A stretch of DNA of 64,000 nucleotides. Source: Clavibacter sp. VKM Ac-2873. Its GTDB lineage: Bacteria; Actinomycetota; Actinomycetes; Actinomycetales; Microbacteriaceae. This document shows, piece by piece, positions 38,000 through 46,646 of this stretch (position 1 is the first letter of the stretch; every line of letters starts with the position of its first letter). The stretch spans positions 3,577-67,576 of the forward strand of contig NZ_JADKRS010000005.1 of NCBI RefSeq assembly GCF_015351075.1, in the 5' to 3' direction. Under the pieces are notes generated by a model. It ran no database searches and was not told where the DNA came from. It saw nothing but the letters and a program-made list of their open reading frames with translations. Made by a program: the position numbers and the translations under genes.

Positions 38000-39376
38000 T
38001 TGCTCCACTCTCGCGCGGACGCGCCTGCGCCCACCTCCGCCCTGGCCGCGGACGCCCTCGCCCCGGGCGCCCTCGCCCCGGGCGCCCCGGCACCCGCCGA
38101 GCGGCCGCCGCTCCTCGGACGCCGCTCCGTCTTCCTGGCGGCCGTCGGCGCCACCGCGGGCGCTGCCGTCGTCGCCGCGCCCGCCGCGGCGCCGCCCGCC
38201 TCGGCCGCCGCCGTCGTGGGCGACCAGTCGCGTGTCTACTACCCCGAGCAGTTCGGCTTCGTGCCGTCTGCTGCCGACCACACGAAGGCCATGGCCGCGT
38301 TCTTCGCGGCGCTGCAGAAGACCGGCGGGCGGGGGATCCTGCCGCCGTGCGAGATCCGCGTCACGTCCACCGGGATCGACTACTCGGGCGCCGCATGGCC
38401 CAAGCAGCCCCTGTCGGGAGCGCCCTACGGGTACCCGGCCATCTCGATCGAGGGCTACGGGCGGCGCGTCACGACCATCCGGCAGATCGCGGGATCCACG
38501 GGCGACGTCTTCACGGTGCAGGGGAAGACCGGCGCCGACGCCGGGCCCGCCGCGAACAACAAGGCCACGGTCTCGCTCACCGGCTTCAGCATCACCGGCA
38601 CGCGCACGGGCCGTCACGGGCTGTACCTGCGCTCGCTGCTGCACTGCCGGATCACCGACATCGAGCTCAACGCCACCGGCGCCGCCGGCGTCTTCTTCGC
38701 GCGCCAGGCGTTCACCGCGGCCAGCGACGAGTACTCCTACGCGAACGTCATCGAGGGCCTGCGCGTGATCACGGCGGGCACCTGGGGCGTCGACTGCGAC
38801 GGCGTCAACGCCATCGACATCGTGATGCGCGACACCGAGATCGTGAACTGCACCGCGGGCGGGATCCGCATCGCCCCCACCAACGCGCGCTTCGAGAACA
38901 CGCGCGTCATCGGCTGCGGCGCCGGCAACAAGGCGGCGCGCGGCTTCCTCGCCATCCCCACGAGCAACCCGTCGTCCATGGTCTCCGAGCTCGGCATCAA
39001 CGGCATGCGCCTCGAGGGCAACTCGGGCCCGGGCGGCTACCAGATGGAGATCGGGGCGGGCGTCGGGGCCACCGTGGCCGGCTACAACATCGTGACCGGC
39101 GGCGACGGCGGCGCCCACGGCATCGGGGTGGGCCTCGTCGACCAGGGCGGGCGGCTCGCCCAGGACACGTCCATCGGCCGCGGCACCATGTTCATGACCC
39201 CGAGCCGCTACCCGTCCCAGCGCGTCGTCGTGGTGGGCGCCTTCGCGAACGACACCCGCGTCGAACGCCCGTCCCTGCCGAACAACCCCGACACGCCATT
39301 CGCGTCGGTCGTCACGGACCGGGGCGTCCGCAGCGTCGACGGATTCGGCCGCGCGCTCGCGGGCCCGGGGGCCTGA
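38000..39376 (+). CDS. Tat-exported right-handed beta-helix protein (pectate-lyase-fold)
   Basis: This 458-aa secreted protein has a long N-region, then a twin-arginine motif GRRSVFLAAVG with Arg41-Arg42. A hydrophobic core and an Ala-rich cleavage region near 72-75 follow. The mature part has the fold-start signature SRVYYPEQFGFVPSAADHTKAMAAFFAAL, seen in pectate-lyase-superfamily and phage-depolymerase-like enzymes. Parallel beta-helix coils come next (ITDIELNATGAAGVFF, IVNCTAGGIRIAP, INGMRLEGNSG). The TTG start is chosen because GGAAGG (37987-37992) lies seven bases upstream and no ATG/GTG fits. It probably acts on a polysaccharide outside the cell; catalytic residues are not identified. 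Confidence 0.82.
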   Translation: MLHSRADAPAPTSALAADALAPGALAPGAPAPAERPPLLGRRSVFLAAVGATAGAAVVAAPAAAPPASAAAVVGDQSRVYYPEQFGFVPSAADHTKAMAAFFAALQKTGGRGILPPCEIRVTSTGIDYSGAAWPKQPLSGAPYGYPAISIEGYGRRVTTIRQIAGSTGDVFTVQGKTGADAGPAANNKATVSLTGFSITGTRTGRHGLYLRSLLHCRITDIELNATGAAGVFFARQAFTAASDEYSYANVIEGLRVITAGTWGVDCDGVNAIDIVMRDTEIVNCTAGGIRIAPTNARFENTRVIGCGAGNKAARGFLAIPTSNPSSMVSELGINGMRLEGNSGPGGYQMEIGAGVGATVAGYNIVTGGDGGAHGIGVGLVDQGGRLAQDTSIGRGTMFMTPSRYPSQRVVVVGAFANDTRVERPSLPNNPDTPFASVVTDRGVRSVDGFGRALAGPGA

Positions 39377-39393
39377 CCGGTACGACGCCCGGC

Positions 39394-40173
39394 TCAGCCC
39401 GCGAGGGACGTGAGCGCCACCTGGATCCCGGCGGCGATGGCCTCGTGACCGGTCGCGCTGGGGTGCCACTCGTCCTCCGTGCGGAGGTCGGGCCGGTCCA
39501 CGGGCAGCCAGGTCTCCGGCCCCGTCGCGTCGATGACGTGGGCCTTGCCGAGCGCGGGACCCGTGTACGCGGACGCGAGCTTCTCGTAGCTCCGCACGCC
39601 CGTCATCGGCGTGATGATCACGGTCTGCGCGTCCGGCCAGCGCTCGGCGATGTCCGCGAGGGTCTTCGTCACGCCCATGCGCACCGCGACCTCGCCGGGC
39701 TTGATGTCGTTGACGCTGCCCTGCAGGATCACGAGGTCGGGCGTGAAGTCGTCGCCCATCGCGGCCAGGCGGTCCGGGTACGACGGCTGATCGGATGTGG
39801 CCGCGAAGCCCGTGCCGGCCGCCGCGTCGAGGCGCACGTCGCTCCACCCCTCGCGGTCCGCGAGCAGCGCGGGGTAGCCGGGCCGTCCCGACGTCTCGAT
39901 GCCGTGTCCGAGGATGAACGAGTCGCCGAACATGAGGACGGCCGGATCCTCGGGGAGGTCCAGCGCCGCCACCGGCGCGATCGTGGCGCCGGGACCGGAG
40001 ACGAAGCCCGACTCCGCGACGGCGCCGGCGTTCTCGACGGGCGGCCCGCCGCTCCCGAGCGCCGCGACCACCAGGCCGACCGAGCACGCCGCGACGGCGG
40101 CCGCGGCCGTCCAGCCGGCGATGCGCCATGCTGCCCGCGCCCGTGCGCCCGCCCGATACCCGTATTTCCCCAC
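39394..40173 (-). CDS. Membrane-anchored SGNH/GDSL hydrolase
   Basis: This 259-aa protein has one N-terminal membrane segment (about 18-40) and an extracytoplasmic SGNH hydrolase domain. Block I is MFGDSFILGHG with Ser85. Block III is LQGSVNDIK, and block V is DEWHPSATGHE with Asp234 and His237. Such enzymes deacylate or deacetylate lipids, sugars or cell-wall glycans. The GTG at 40173 is chosen because TACGGT lies six bases upstream. A divergent acyltransferase gene next door suggests paired acylation/deacylation of a surface glycan. Confidence 0.87.
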   Translation of the reverse strand: MGKYGYRAGARARAAWRIAGWTAAAAVAACSVGLVVAALGSGGPPVENAGAVAESGFVSGPGATIAPVAALDLPEDPAVLMFGDSFILGHGIETSGRPGYPALLADREGWSDVRLDAAAGTGFAATSDQPSYPDRLAAMGDDFTPDLVILQGSVNDIKPGEVAVRMGVTKTLADIAERWPDAQTVIITPMTGVRSYEKLASAYTGPALGKAHVIDATGPETWLPVDRPDLRTEDEWHPSATGHEAIAAGIQVALTSLAG

Positions 40174-40179
40174 CTGTGA

Positions 40180-40185
40180 ACCGTA
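40180..40185 (-). promoter_or_regulatory. -10 box for leaderless SGNH hydrolase
   Basis: TACGGT (minus strand) is six bases before the GTG start. Confidence 0.55.
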
Positions 40186-40345
40186 CGGCGATCCCGGTCG
40201 GCGGTGGCGTCCGCGTCCCACCCCGTTCGGGGGTCCGCCGACCGCGCGCGAGCCGCGGCCGAGCCGCGGTCTCCGCGCCACTGGGATCGCCACTGGGTCC
40301 ACGGCCGTCGGGCGCCTCCGACACGAGCCGGACACATGGACCCGA

Positions 40346-40351
40346 TACCGT
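40346..40351 (+). promoter_or_regulatory. -10 box for leaderless acyltransferase
   Basis: TACCGT is seven bases before the ATG at 40359. Confidence 0.55.
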
Positions 40352-40358
40352 GCCGATC

Positions 40359-41399
40359 ATGTCTGGGGGAGACGGGACGACGATCACTGCCGCGCGCGCG
40401 GACTGGGTGGATGCGGCCAGGGCGATGGCCATCCTGCTGGTCGCGCTCTTCCATGCGGGCCTCCTGCTCATGCAGGAGGACCTCGCGTCACCCGTGTGGG
40501 CGACCATCAACAGCGCCTTCGTCACCTTCCGGATGCCGATCTTCTTCCTCGCGTCGGGGCTCCTCGCGGGATCCGCCGTGCGCCGCTCCTGGCCGGAGCT
40601 CTGGAACTCGCGCATCGCGATCCTCGTCTGGGCGCTCACGATCTGGTCCGTGCTGCGCTTCCTCTACTTCTCGGCCGTGCCGCTCGACTCGCGCCCGCAC
40701 GAGGGCGACCCGCGCGCGCTCCTGCTGGCGCTCGTCTTCCCGGCCACCGGCCTGTGGTTCCTGCACGCGCTCGCCGTGTTCCTCGTGCTGGCGAAGCTGG
40801 CGCACGGGCGCGTGCCGCCGTGGATCCAGCTCACGGTCGCGGCCGTCGTCTCCGCCCTCTTCCTCAGCGTGCTGCGCATCGGCAGCCTGAGCTGGGACGG
40901 CATGGCGAAGTACCTCGTCTTCTTCCTCATCGGGCTGCACGCCAAGGACCTCGTGTTCCGCGTCGCGTCGCGCCCGCGGCCGATCGCGGCGGCTGCGGCC
41001 CTGGTCGCGTTCGGGGCGGCGGGGGTCGCCGTGGAGCTGACCGGCGTCAGCGGCATCCCCGGCGTGCTGCTCGTCGTCTCGTGCCTCGCGATGGCGGTCG
41101 GCGTCCTGTGGGCTGCCCTGCTCGCGCGCACGCGGCTGGTGCGCCCTCTGCGCTTCCTCGGGCGGAACACCCTGCCGATCTACGTGGCGCACGTGCTCGT
41201 GATCGCCGCGGCCTGCGCCGTGCTCGACGCCGTCGAGTTCGAGCCGTCCGGCGCCGTGCCCTACCTGCTGCCGGTCGTGGTGAGCGTGGTCGCGATCGTG
41301 GCGTCGCTGGCGATCCACGCGGTGGCGATGCGCACGCCGCTGCGGTTCCTCTACCGCACGCCGCCGTTCCTCGTGCTGGACCGGGCCGGTCGGTCCTGA
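40359..41399 (+). CDS. Acyltransferase family 3 (OafA/WecH-like) membrane protein
   Basis: This 346-aa integral membrane protein has about ten helices. The N-terminal DWVDAARAMAILLVALFHAGLLL holds the conserved His of AT-3 acyltransferases. FRMPIFFLASGLLAG is the typical second-helix motif, and RFLGRNTLPIYVAHVLV lies near the C-terminus. These proteins acetylate surface polysaccharides or lipids using cytosolic acetyl-CoA. The start at 40359 is fixed by the upstream -10 box. It is divergent from the SGNH hydrolase; a joint role in modifying exopolysaccharide is inferred. Confidence 0.9.
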   Translation: MSGGDGTTITAARADWVDAARAMAILLVALFHAGLLLMQEDLASPVWATINSAFVTFRMPIFFLASGLLAGSAVRRSWPELWNSRIAILVWALTIWSVLRFLYFSAVPLDSRPHEGDPRALLLALVFPATGLWFLHALAVFLVLAKLAHGRVPPWIQLTVAAVVSALFLSVLRIGSLSWDGMAKYLVFFLIGLHAKDLVFRVASRPRPIAAAAALVAFGAAGVAVELTGVSGIPGVLLVVSCLAMAVGVLWAALLARTRLVRPLRFLGRNTLPIYVAHVLVIAAACAVLDAVEFEPSGAVPYLLPVVVSVVAIVASLAIHAVAMRTPLRFLYRTPPFLVLDRAGRS

Positions 41400-41416
41400 G
41401 CGGCGGGCCGTTTGCG

Positions 41417-41758
41417 TCACTCCGAGTGGTGCTTCTCCGGATCCGTGGCCGTGACGACGGGCTCCTCGGGCGTGCCCTCGATGCTGCACTCCAGGATCGC
41501 GCCGACCGGGTCCTGGATGCCCTCCTGTCGGAAGTGGCCGAGGATCTGGACGTCGTGGACGTCGCCCACCTGCGGCTCGACGACGACGAGCTGGTCCCAC
41601 TGGTTCCACGAGCCGACGGGATGCTCCCAGCCGTTCCGGTCCTCCTCGGCGGTCCGCCAGTCGACGCAGGCCCGCCAGAGCTGCTCCTTCGTCCACGCGG
41701 GGCCCTGCTCCGACTGGAGCTCGACCGCGGGCGCGGGAGGGCATGCCCCGACGCTAGC
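41417..41758 (-). pseudogene. 5'-truncated lipoprotein gene (no start codon)
   Basis: An open frame on the minus strand encodes a convincing mature lipoprotein. It has a lipobox VGAC (Cys codon 41741-41743), then PPAPAVELQSEQGPAWTKEQ, a Trp-rich region WEHPVGSWNQWDQLVVVEP, ILGHFRQEG and a terminal EKHHSE. There is no ATG, GTG or TTG in frame between the upstream tRNA gene and this stretch, and no hydrophobic signal peptide in any frame just upstream. The simplest reading is loss of the 5' end by deletion next to tRNA-Lys. A misread or unusual start cannot be excluded. Confidence 0.65.
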
Positions 41759-41845
41759 GACGGGCCCCCTGCGGGGCGTCCGCCGCGAGGGGTACGGGCA
41801 TGCGACGAGCGGAGCATCGTCCCCGTGCGCATGGCCCGCGGGAGG

Positions 41846-41918
41846 TGGGCCCCGTCGGGCTCGAACCGACGACCCAGGGATTAAAAGTCCCTTGCTCTAC
41901 CAACTGAGCTAGAGGCCC
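41846..41918 (-). tRNA. tRNA-Lys (anticodon UUU)
   Basis: This is a 73-nt cloverleaf. The acceptor GGGCCTC pairs with GGGGCCC (one G-U). The D arm is GCTCAGTTGGTAGAGC, and the anticodon loop CTTTTAA lies in a GGGA/TCCC stem, giving UUU. The T arm is GTCGGTTCGAGCCCGAC. CCA is not encoded (CCT follows the discriminator A). Confidence 0.97.
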
Positions 41919-41997
41919 GCGCCCCCGATGGTACGGGATGGGCGGCGGACGCCCGGAGGCCATCGGCCCGACGCCGGCCGGGAGCGGCCCCCCGGCG

Positions 41998-42003
41998 TAC
42001 GCT
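41998..42003 (+). promoter_or_regulatory. -10 box for leaderless gene at 42011
   Basis: TACGCT is seven bases before the ATG. Confidence 0.55.
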
Positions 42004-42010
42004 TGCCGGG

Positions 42011-42643
42011 ATGTCCGGCGATTACCACAAGCCCACCAAGTTCTCCGGGGCCAAGTTCGAGAGCATGCTCGGCGGCGAGGATCCCGCCACCATCAGCCGC
42101 GTGGCCCACGAGACCGCGTCGGCCCTGCTGGCCCGCGTGCGGGCGGATCCGGACCCGGCCGTCGTCGAGCGCCTCATCGCCTACACCGACGAGCACGGCA
42201 TCGACGCGGTCGCCGAGCTCTGGTCGCGTGCCAGCCCGCGCAGCCTGCCGGGCGCGCTCTGGCGCCTGTACCTCATGCGCGCGCTCATCCGCCAGGATCC
42301 CGACGGCATCAGCCTCCTCTACCAGCGCGGCACCGAGGTGGCCACGACCATCGACCCGGTGGTCGCCGGAGCCACCGCGCCGACGGGGCCCGCGGAGATC
42401 GTCGAGCTCGCCGACAGCATCCTCCGGGGCCTCTTCACGGGCGACTTCGCGGTGGCCCTCGACCGCGCCGGCGCGTTCAGCCGGCTGGCCGCGCTCGGTG
42501 CCACGAGCGTCGCCGACGACCTCGACGCGACGGCGTCGCCGGAGCGCGCGGGCGACCTCACCACGCGCGCGCTCCGCCTCTCGCAGATGGCGGCCGACCT
42601 CGTGCAGTGCGCCCGGCTCTGGCGGAGCGAGCGGCTCGACTGA
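42011..42643 (+). CDS. Conserved-looking soluble helical protein of unknown function
   Basis: This 210-aa, mostly alpha-helical protein has no signal peptide, membrane segment or Cys cluster. It has one Cys near the C-terminus. Recognisable stretches are HKPTKFSGAKFESMLGG at the start, WRLYLMRALIRQDPDGISLLYQRG mid-protein and RLSQMAADLVQCARLWRSERLD at the end. I do not know a family for it. ATG follows a -10 box by seven bases, so it is probably leaderless and transcribed alone. Confidence 0.8.
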   Translation: MSGDYHKPTKFSGAKFESMLGGEDPATISRVAHETASALLARVRADPDPAVVERLIAYTDEHGIDAVAELWSRASPRSLPGALWRLYLMRALIRQDPDGISLLYQRGTEVATTIDPVVAGATAPTGPAEIVELADSILRGLFTGDFAVALDRAGAFSRLAALGATSVADDLDATASPERAGDLTTRALRLSQMAADLVQCARLWRSERLD

Positions 42644-43201
42644 CCCGTCGCCGCCGCGGATCCGCCCGTTCGCTGTGAGCGCGGCCCCCGGGACGACAGC
42701 CCGCGCCGACTCGGTTACAGTGGACCCTGGTCGGGCCGCAGTACTCCCGGGTACCAATATTCGCCGCTCCGAGCGGCCTCGCGCCGAGAGGCGTTCTGCG
42801 GCCCGGCTCCTCATCTCCCTCCTGCCCCACCGTGGAGGCACGGCCCCCGCGCGAGCGGCCGAGCGCTCCGCATCCGCACCGGCGAATCCCCACGGCCTGT
42901 GACCAATCCGCGATGCGGCTCGCGCCGAAGAGTCATCGTGAGGCGCTCACCCGCCTCGCATCCGTCACCCGCGAGGGTGCGACCCGCATCGGTCGGGTCC
43001 TGCCCGCGTGGCAGGCCGCCCGGCCATCCCAGATGTCCCGTTCCGCGGGATCCCGGCTGATGTGGGGCACCGGACGCCCGCTCTCCACCCATCCACACCC
43101 GACCGGAAGCATCACATGACCTCCCCGCAGCACCACCCCAGCTCGCCGGGTCCCGCCCTGCCTGCATGCGGTTCGCACGCGCGTCTGGGATGCTGGGGCT
43201 C
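42644..43201. other. 558-nt intergenic region before sigK
   Basis: No supported gene is visible. A TACAGT box (42716-42721) with an AT-richer stretch (ACCAATATTCGCC near 42757) could start a transcript. ATG ORFs at 42913 and 43117 lack good ribosome-binding sites and show no protein-like composition. CCATCC at 43089 resembles a SigK -35, as expected for autoregulation, but no matching -10 is clear. Confidence 0.4.
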
Positions 43202-43792
43202 GTGCCTTCATCGATCGAGCGTCCCGACCTCCCCGGTCCGGCGGACCCCGAGTCGAAGGAAGCCCTCCTCGGCCGCGTCGCCCAGGGCGACAAGCGCGCC
43301 TTCTCGGAGCTCTACGACCAGCTCGCGCCGCGTGTCCTCGGCCTCGTCCGTCGGCTGCTCGTCGACCACGCGCAGTCGGAGGAGGTCACGCAGGAGATCT
43401 TCCTGGAGATCTGGCAATCCGCTTCCCGCTTCGACCCCGCCAAGGGCGCAGCGACCACGTGGGTGCTCACCATGGCCCACCGCCGCGCGGTCGACCGCGT
43501 GCGCGCATCCCAGTCCAGCCGCGACCGCGACGTCCGCATCGGCATCCGCGACCACGAGCACGGCTACGACCAGGTGTCCGAGACCGTCGAGATCAGCATC
43601 GAGCACGAGAGGGTGAAGAAGGCGATGACGAAGCTCACCGAGATCCAGCGCCAGGCAGTGTCCCTCGCCTACTACGGCGGCTACAGCCACAGCGAGGTCG
43701 CGTCGATGCTCGACGTGCCCATCGGCACCGTGAAGACACGTCTGCGCGACGGCATGATCCGCCTGCGCGACGAGATGGGGGTCGCATCATGA
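43202..43792 (+). CDS. sigK: ECF RNA polymerase sigma factor SigK
   Basis: This 196-aa ECF sigma factor has region 2 as LYDQLAPRVLGLVRRLLVDHAQSEEVTQEIFLEIW (about 30-65). Region 4 carries the HTH GYSHSEVASMLDVPIGTVKTRLRDGMIRLR at the C-terminus. It is identified as SigK by the pairing with an RskA-type anti-sigma overlapping its stop. GTG at 43202 is preferred: GATGCT lies seven bases before it, and it avoids an unrelated N-terminal extension; ATG at 43190 or 43166 are alternatives. In mycobacteria SigK responds to redox through a Cys pair. No Cys is present in this protein, so the signal probably differs. Confidence 0.88.
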   Translation: MPSSIERPDLPGPADPESKEALLGRVAQGDKRAFSELYDQLAPRVLGLVRRLLVDHAQSEEVTQEIFLEIWQSASRFDPAKGAATTWVLTMAHRRAVDRVRASQSSRDRDVRIGIRDHEHGYDQVSETVEISIEHERVKKAMTKLTEIQRQAVSLAYYGGYSHSEVASMLDVPIGTVKTRLRDGMIRLRDEMGVAS

Positions 43793-44646
43793 CCACCGAG
43801 GACGACATCCGCATGCTCACCGCGGCGTACGCGCTCGGCGCCGTCGACGCCGAGGAGGCGGCCGAGTTCGAGGCGCTGCTCGAGCGCGATCCGATGCTGC
43901 GCGCCGAGGTCGAGGAGCTGCGGGCCACCGCGGCCGACCTCGCCTGGACCACCGAGCCGGCCGATCCGTCGCCGCGCCTCAAGGTCGACATCATGGCCAT
44001 GCTCGACGCCACCCCGCAGCTGCCGCCGCTCGCCGTCCCGTCCGCCGTGACGGACGATGACCGGCGCTCCGCGCCCGTCACCGAGCTGCGTCCCGCGGCG
44101 TCCACCGGCACCGGCCCTGTCGCCCCGTCGGCGTCCGCGCCCCGGGAGCGGCTGGGATCCGCGTCCGCCCGCGCCTCCGACCGCTGGTTCCGTCGGCCGG
44201 GCGCCCTCATCGGCGTCGCCGCGGCGGCCGTCGTGCTCGTCGTCGGCGGCGTGGTCGTCGGCACGAACGTGGGCGGTCCGGGCACGTCGCAGACGCCCGT
44301 CGCCTCCGCCTACGAGCAGGTCACCACGGCATCCGACGTCGTCATCGACAAGCGCGACGTCGTCGGCGGCGGCACGGCCACGGTCTACTTCTCCCCCTCC
44401 GAGGCCAAGACGGCCGTCGTGCTGAACGACGCGTCGCCGGTGCCCGAGGGCCACGTGCTCCAGATGTGGTACGTCAGCGCATCCGGACCCGTGTCCGCCG
44501 GGGTCATGCCGTCGGCGGACGGAACGGGTCATGCGGTGCTCGAGGGCAGCTACACGCCCGGCGACACCGTGGCCATCACGGTCGAGCCCGAGGGCGGATC
44601 CGAGCAGCCCACGACCGAGCCCATCGTGGCGGTCACCAGCACCTGA
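43789..44646 (+). CDS. rskA: Anti-sigma-K factor RskA
   Basis: This 285-aa single-pass membrane protein has a cytosolic sigma-binding N-terminus (DIRMLTAAYALGAVDAEEAAEFEALLERDP). A disordered linker follows to about residue 130, then one TM segment (ALIGVAAAAVVLVVGGVVVG, about 145-165). The extracytoplasmic RskA C-terminal domain includes YFSPSEAKTAVVLND and VLQMWYVS. It overlaps sigK by four bases (ATGA), ensuring equimolar production. Release of SigK by regulated proteolysis is known for the family and inferred here. Confidence 0.92.
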   Translation: MTTEDDIRMLTAAYALGAVDAEEAAEFEALLERDPMLRAEVEELRATAADLAWTTEPADPSPRLKVDIMAMLDATPQLPPLAVPSAVTDDDRRSAPVTELRPAASTGTGPVAPSASAPRERLGSASARASDRWFRRPGALIGVAAAAVVLVVGGVVVGTNVGGPGTSQTPVASAYEQVTTASDVVIDKRDVVGGGTATVYFSPSEAKTAVVLNDASPVPEGHVLQMWYVSASGPVSAGVMPSADGTGHAVLEGSYTPGDTVAITVEPEGGSEQPTTEPIVAVTST

Positions 44647-44671
44647 TCCACCCCGCGCATCCCGCGCAGAC

Positions 44672-44706
44672 GAAGGCCCCCGCATCCTGAGGATGCGGGG
44701 GCCTTC
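44672..44706. terminator. Bidirectional terminator rskA / pstB
   Basis: A perfect 16-bp stem (GAAGGCCCCCGCATCC and its complement, loop TGA) lies between the convergent genes, followed by TCTCC. Confidence 0.9.
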
Positions 44707-44723
44707 TCCGTGCGCTCGGCGGA

Positions 44724-45503
44724 TCAGCCGAAGCGGCCGCTGACGTAGTCCTCGGTGGCCTGCACGCTGGGCTTCGAGAACATGGTGGTGGTGTCGTCGT
44801 ACTCGATGAGCTTGCCGGGCTTGCCGGTGCCGGCGATGTTGAAGAACGCCGTGCGGTCCGAGACGCGGCTGGCCTGCTGCATGTTGTGCGTCACGATGAC
44901 GATCGTGTACTGCGCCTTGAGCTCCTCGATGAGGTCCTCGATGGCGAGCGTGGAGATGGGGTCGAGCGCGGAGCACGGCTCGTCCATCAGCACCACGTCG
45001 GGCTGCACGGCGATGGCGCGCGCGATGCAGAGGCGCTGCTGCTGGCCGCCGGAGAGGCCGGAGCCGGGCAGCGCCAGGCGGTCCTTCACCTCGTTCCAGA
45101 GGTTGGCGCCCTGCAGCGACTGCTCGACGAGCGCGTCGGCGTCCGACTTGGAGATCTTGCGGTTGTTGAGCTTGACGCCCGCGAGCACGTTGTCGCGGAT
45201 CGACATGGTGGGGAAGGGGTTCGGCCGCTGGAACACCATGCCGACCTGGCGGCGCACGAGCACCGGGTCGACGCCGGGGCCGTAGAGGTCGTTGCCGTCC
45301 ACGAGCACCTCGCCCTCGACGTACGCACCCGGGATCACCTCGTGCATGCGGTTGAGCGTGCGGAGGAAGGTCGACTTGCCGCAGCCGGACGGGCCGATGA
45401 AGGCGGTCACCGTGCGCGGCTCGATCCGCAGGTTGACGTCCTCGACCGCCTTGAACTTGCCGTAGTAGACGTTCAGGTCGTTGACTTCGATGCTCTTGGA
45501 CAA
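44724..45503 (-). CDS. pstB: Phosphate ABC transporter ATPase
   Basis: This 259-aa ATPase is last in the pst operon. Walker A is GPSGCGKST, the signature LSGGQQQRL, Walker [14 protein letters not shown], and the H-loop [23 protein letters not shown] is a PstB hallmark. The start is TTG, with AAGGA five bases upstream. It powers high-affinity phosphate import with PstA and PstC. Confidence 0.98.
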   Translation of the reverse strand: MSKSIEVNDLNVYYGKFKAVEDVNLRIEPRTVTAFIGPSGCGKSTFLRTLNRMHEVIPGAYVEGEVLVDGNDLYGPGVDPVLVRRQVGMVFQRPNPFPTMSIRDNVLAGVKLNNRKISKSDADALVEQSLQGANLWNEVKDRLALPGSGLSGGQQQRLCIARAIAVQPDVVLMDEPCSALDPISTLAIEDLIEELKAQYTIVIVTHNMQQASRVSDRTAFFNIAGTGKPGKLIEYDDTTTMFSKPSVQATEDYVSGRFG

Positions 45504-45545
45504 GGGGTTCCTTACCGTTCGGGTTCGTGGCCGGGGGAGCGGGCG

Positions 45546-46646
45546 CTAGCGGCCGAGCTTGGGGGCGAAGATGCGGGCGATGAGCCGCGCGACGATGTTG
45601 AGCAGCATGACGATGAGGATCAGGACGAGCGCGCCGGTCCACGCGCGGTCGACGTAGGCCGCCGCGTCGCTGCCCTGGTCGGCGTACTGCCGGAAGACGA
45701 ACACCGGCAGGGTCATCATCTGGTCCTTGAAGGGGTTGTAGTTCATGCTCTGCGTGAAGCCGGCGACGATGAGCAGCGGCGCGGTCTCGCCGATGACGCG
45801 GGCGATCGCGAGCATGACACCCGTGACGATGCCGGCGAGCGAGGTGGGCAGCACGATCTTCAGGATCGTCAGCCACTTCGGCACGCCCAGCGCGTACGCC
45901 GCCTCGCGGAGCTCGTTCGGCACCAGCTTCAGCATCTCCTCGGCGCTGCGCACGACCACGGGGATCATCAGCACGGAGAGGGCCAGCGCGCCGCCGAAGC
46001 CGAGGCGGACGCCCGGGCCGAGGAAGATCACGAGCAGCGCGTAGGCGAACAGGCCCGCGACGATGGACGGGATGCCCGTCATCACGTCCACGAAGAACGT
46101 GATCGCCCGGGCCAGCCGGCCGCGCCCGTACTCCACGAGGTAGATGGCGGCCATGAGGCCGACGGGGATCGAGATCACGGCGGCGATGGCCGTGACGATC
46201 AGCGTGCCGATGATGGCGTGGAGGCCGCCGCCGCCCGCGCCCACGACGTTGCGCAGGCTCGAGTTGAAGAACAGCGGGTCGAAGCGCCCGGAGCCGTTCG
46301 TCAGGGCGGTGAACACCAGCGAGACCAGCGGGATGAGCGCGAGCACGAACGCGACGGTGACGAGGATCGTGATGACCCGGTCCTTCGCCTTCCGCTCGCC
46401 CTCCACGGCGAGCGAGATGCAGAACAGCGCGACGCCGAACAGGATCGTGCCGAACACCGCGGTGCCGACGATGTTGAAGCTGTCCGAGGCGCCCGAGAGC
46501 TCGAGCACCAGGAAGATGGCCGCCATGACGAGCCAGGACACGAGGAAGATCGCGGGGGCCGTGAAGCGGTGCAGCTTGCCGGCGGTGAGGGAGTTGGGCA
46601 GGGTGCTCGCGACGGGCCGCGTGCGGGAGGGGGCTGTCGTCGCCAT
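45546..46646 (-). CDS. pstA: Phosphate ABC transporter permease PstA
   Basis: This 366-aa permease has about eight hydrophobic segments. The ABC-permease EAA-type loop is EMLKLVPNELREAAYALGVPKWLTILKIVLP. The N-terminal third carries two extra TM helices beyond the core six. The ATG overlaps the pstC stop (TAATG), so the two permeases are translationally coupled. Confidence 0.96.
   Translation of the reverse strand: MATTAPSRTRPVASTLPNSLTAGKLHRFTAPAIFLVSWLVMAAIFLVLELSGASDSFNIVGTAVFGTILFGVALFCISLAVEGERKAKDRVITILVTVAFVLALIPLVSLVFTALTNGSGRFDPLFFNSSLRNVVGAGGGGLHAIIGTLIVTAIAAVISIPVGLMAAIYLVEYGRGRLARAITFFVDVMTGIPSIVAGLFAYALLVIFLGPGVRLGFGGALALSVLMIPVVVRSAEEMLKLVPNELREAAYALGVPKWLTILKIVLPTSLAGIVTGVMLAIARVIGETAPLLIVAGFTQSMNYNPFKDQMMTLPVFVFRQYADQGSDAAAYVDRAWTGALVLILIVMLLNIVARLIARIFAPKLGR

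Noticed and set aside
41846-41918. tRNA-Lys as attachment site of an integrated element
   Set aside because: No integrase and no second copy of the tRNA 3' end were seen nearby; only a local deletion is suggested.
42832-43119. 95-codon plus-strand ORF before sigK
   Set aside because: It has no ribosome-binding site or -10 box at its start and no protein-like composition; left as intergenic.
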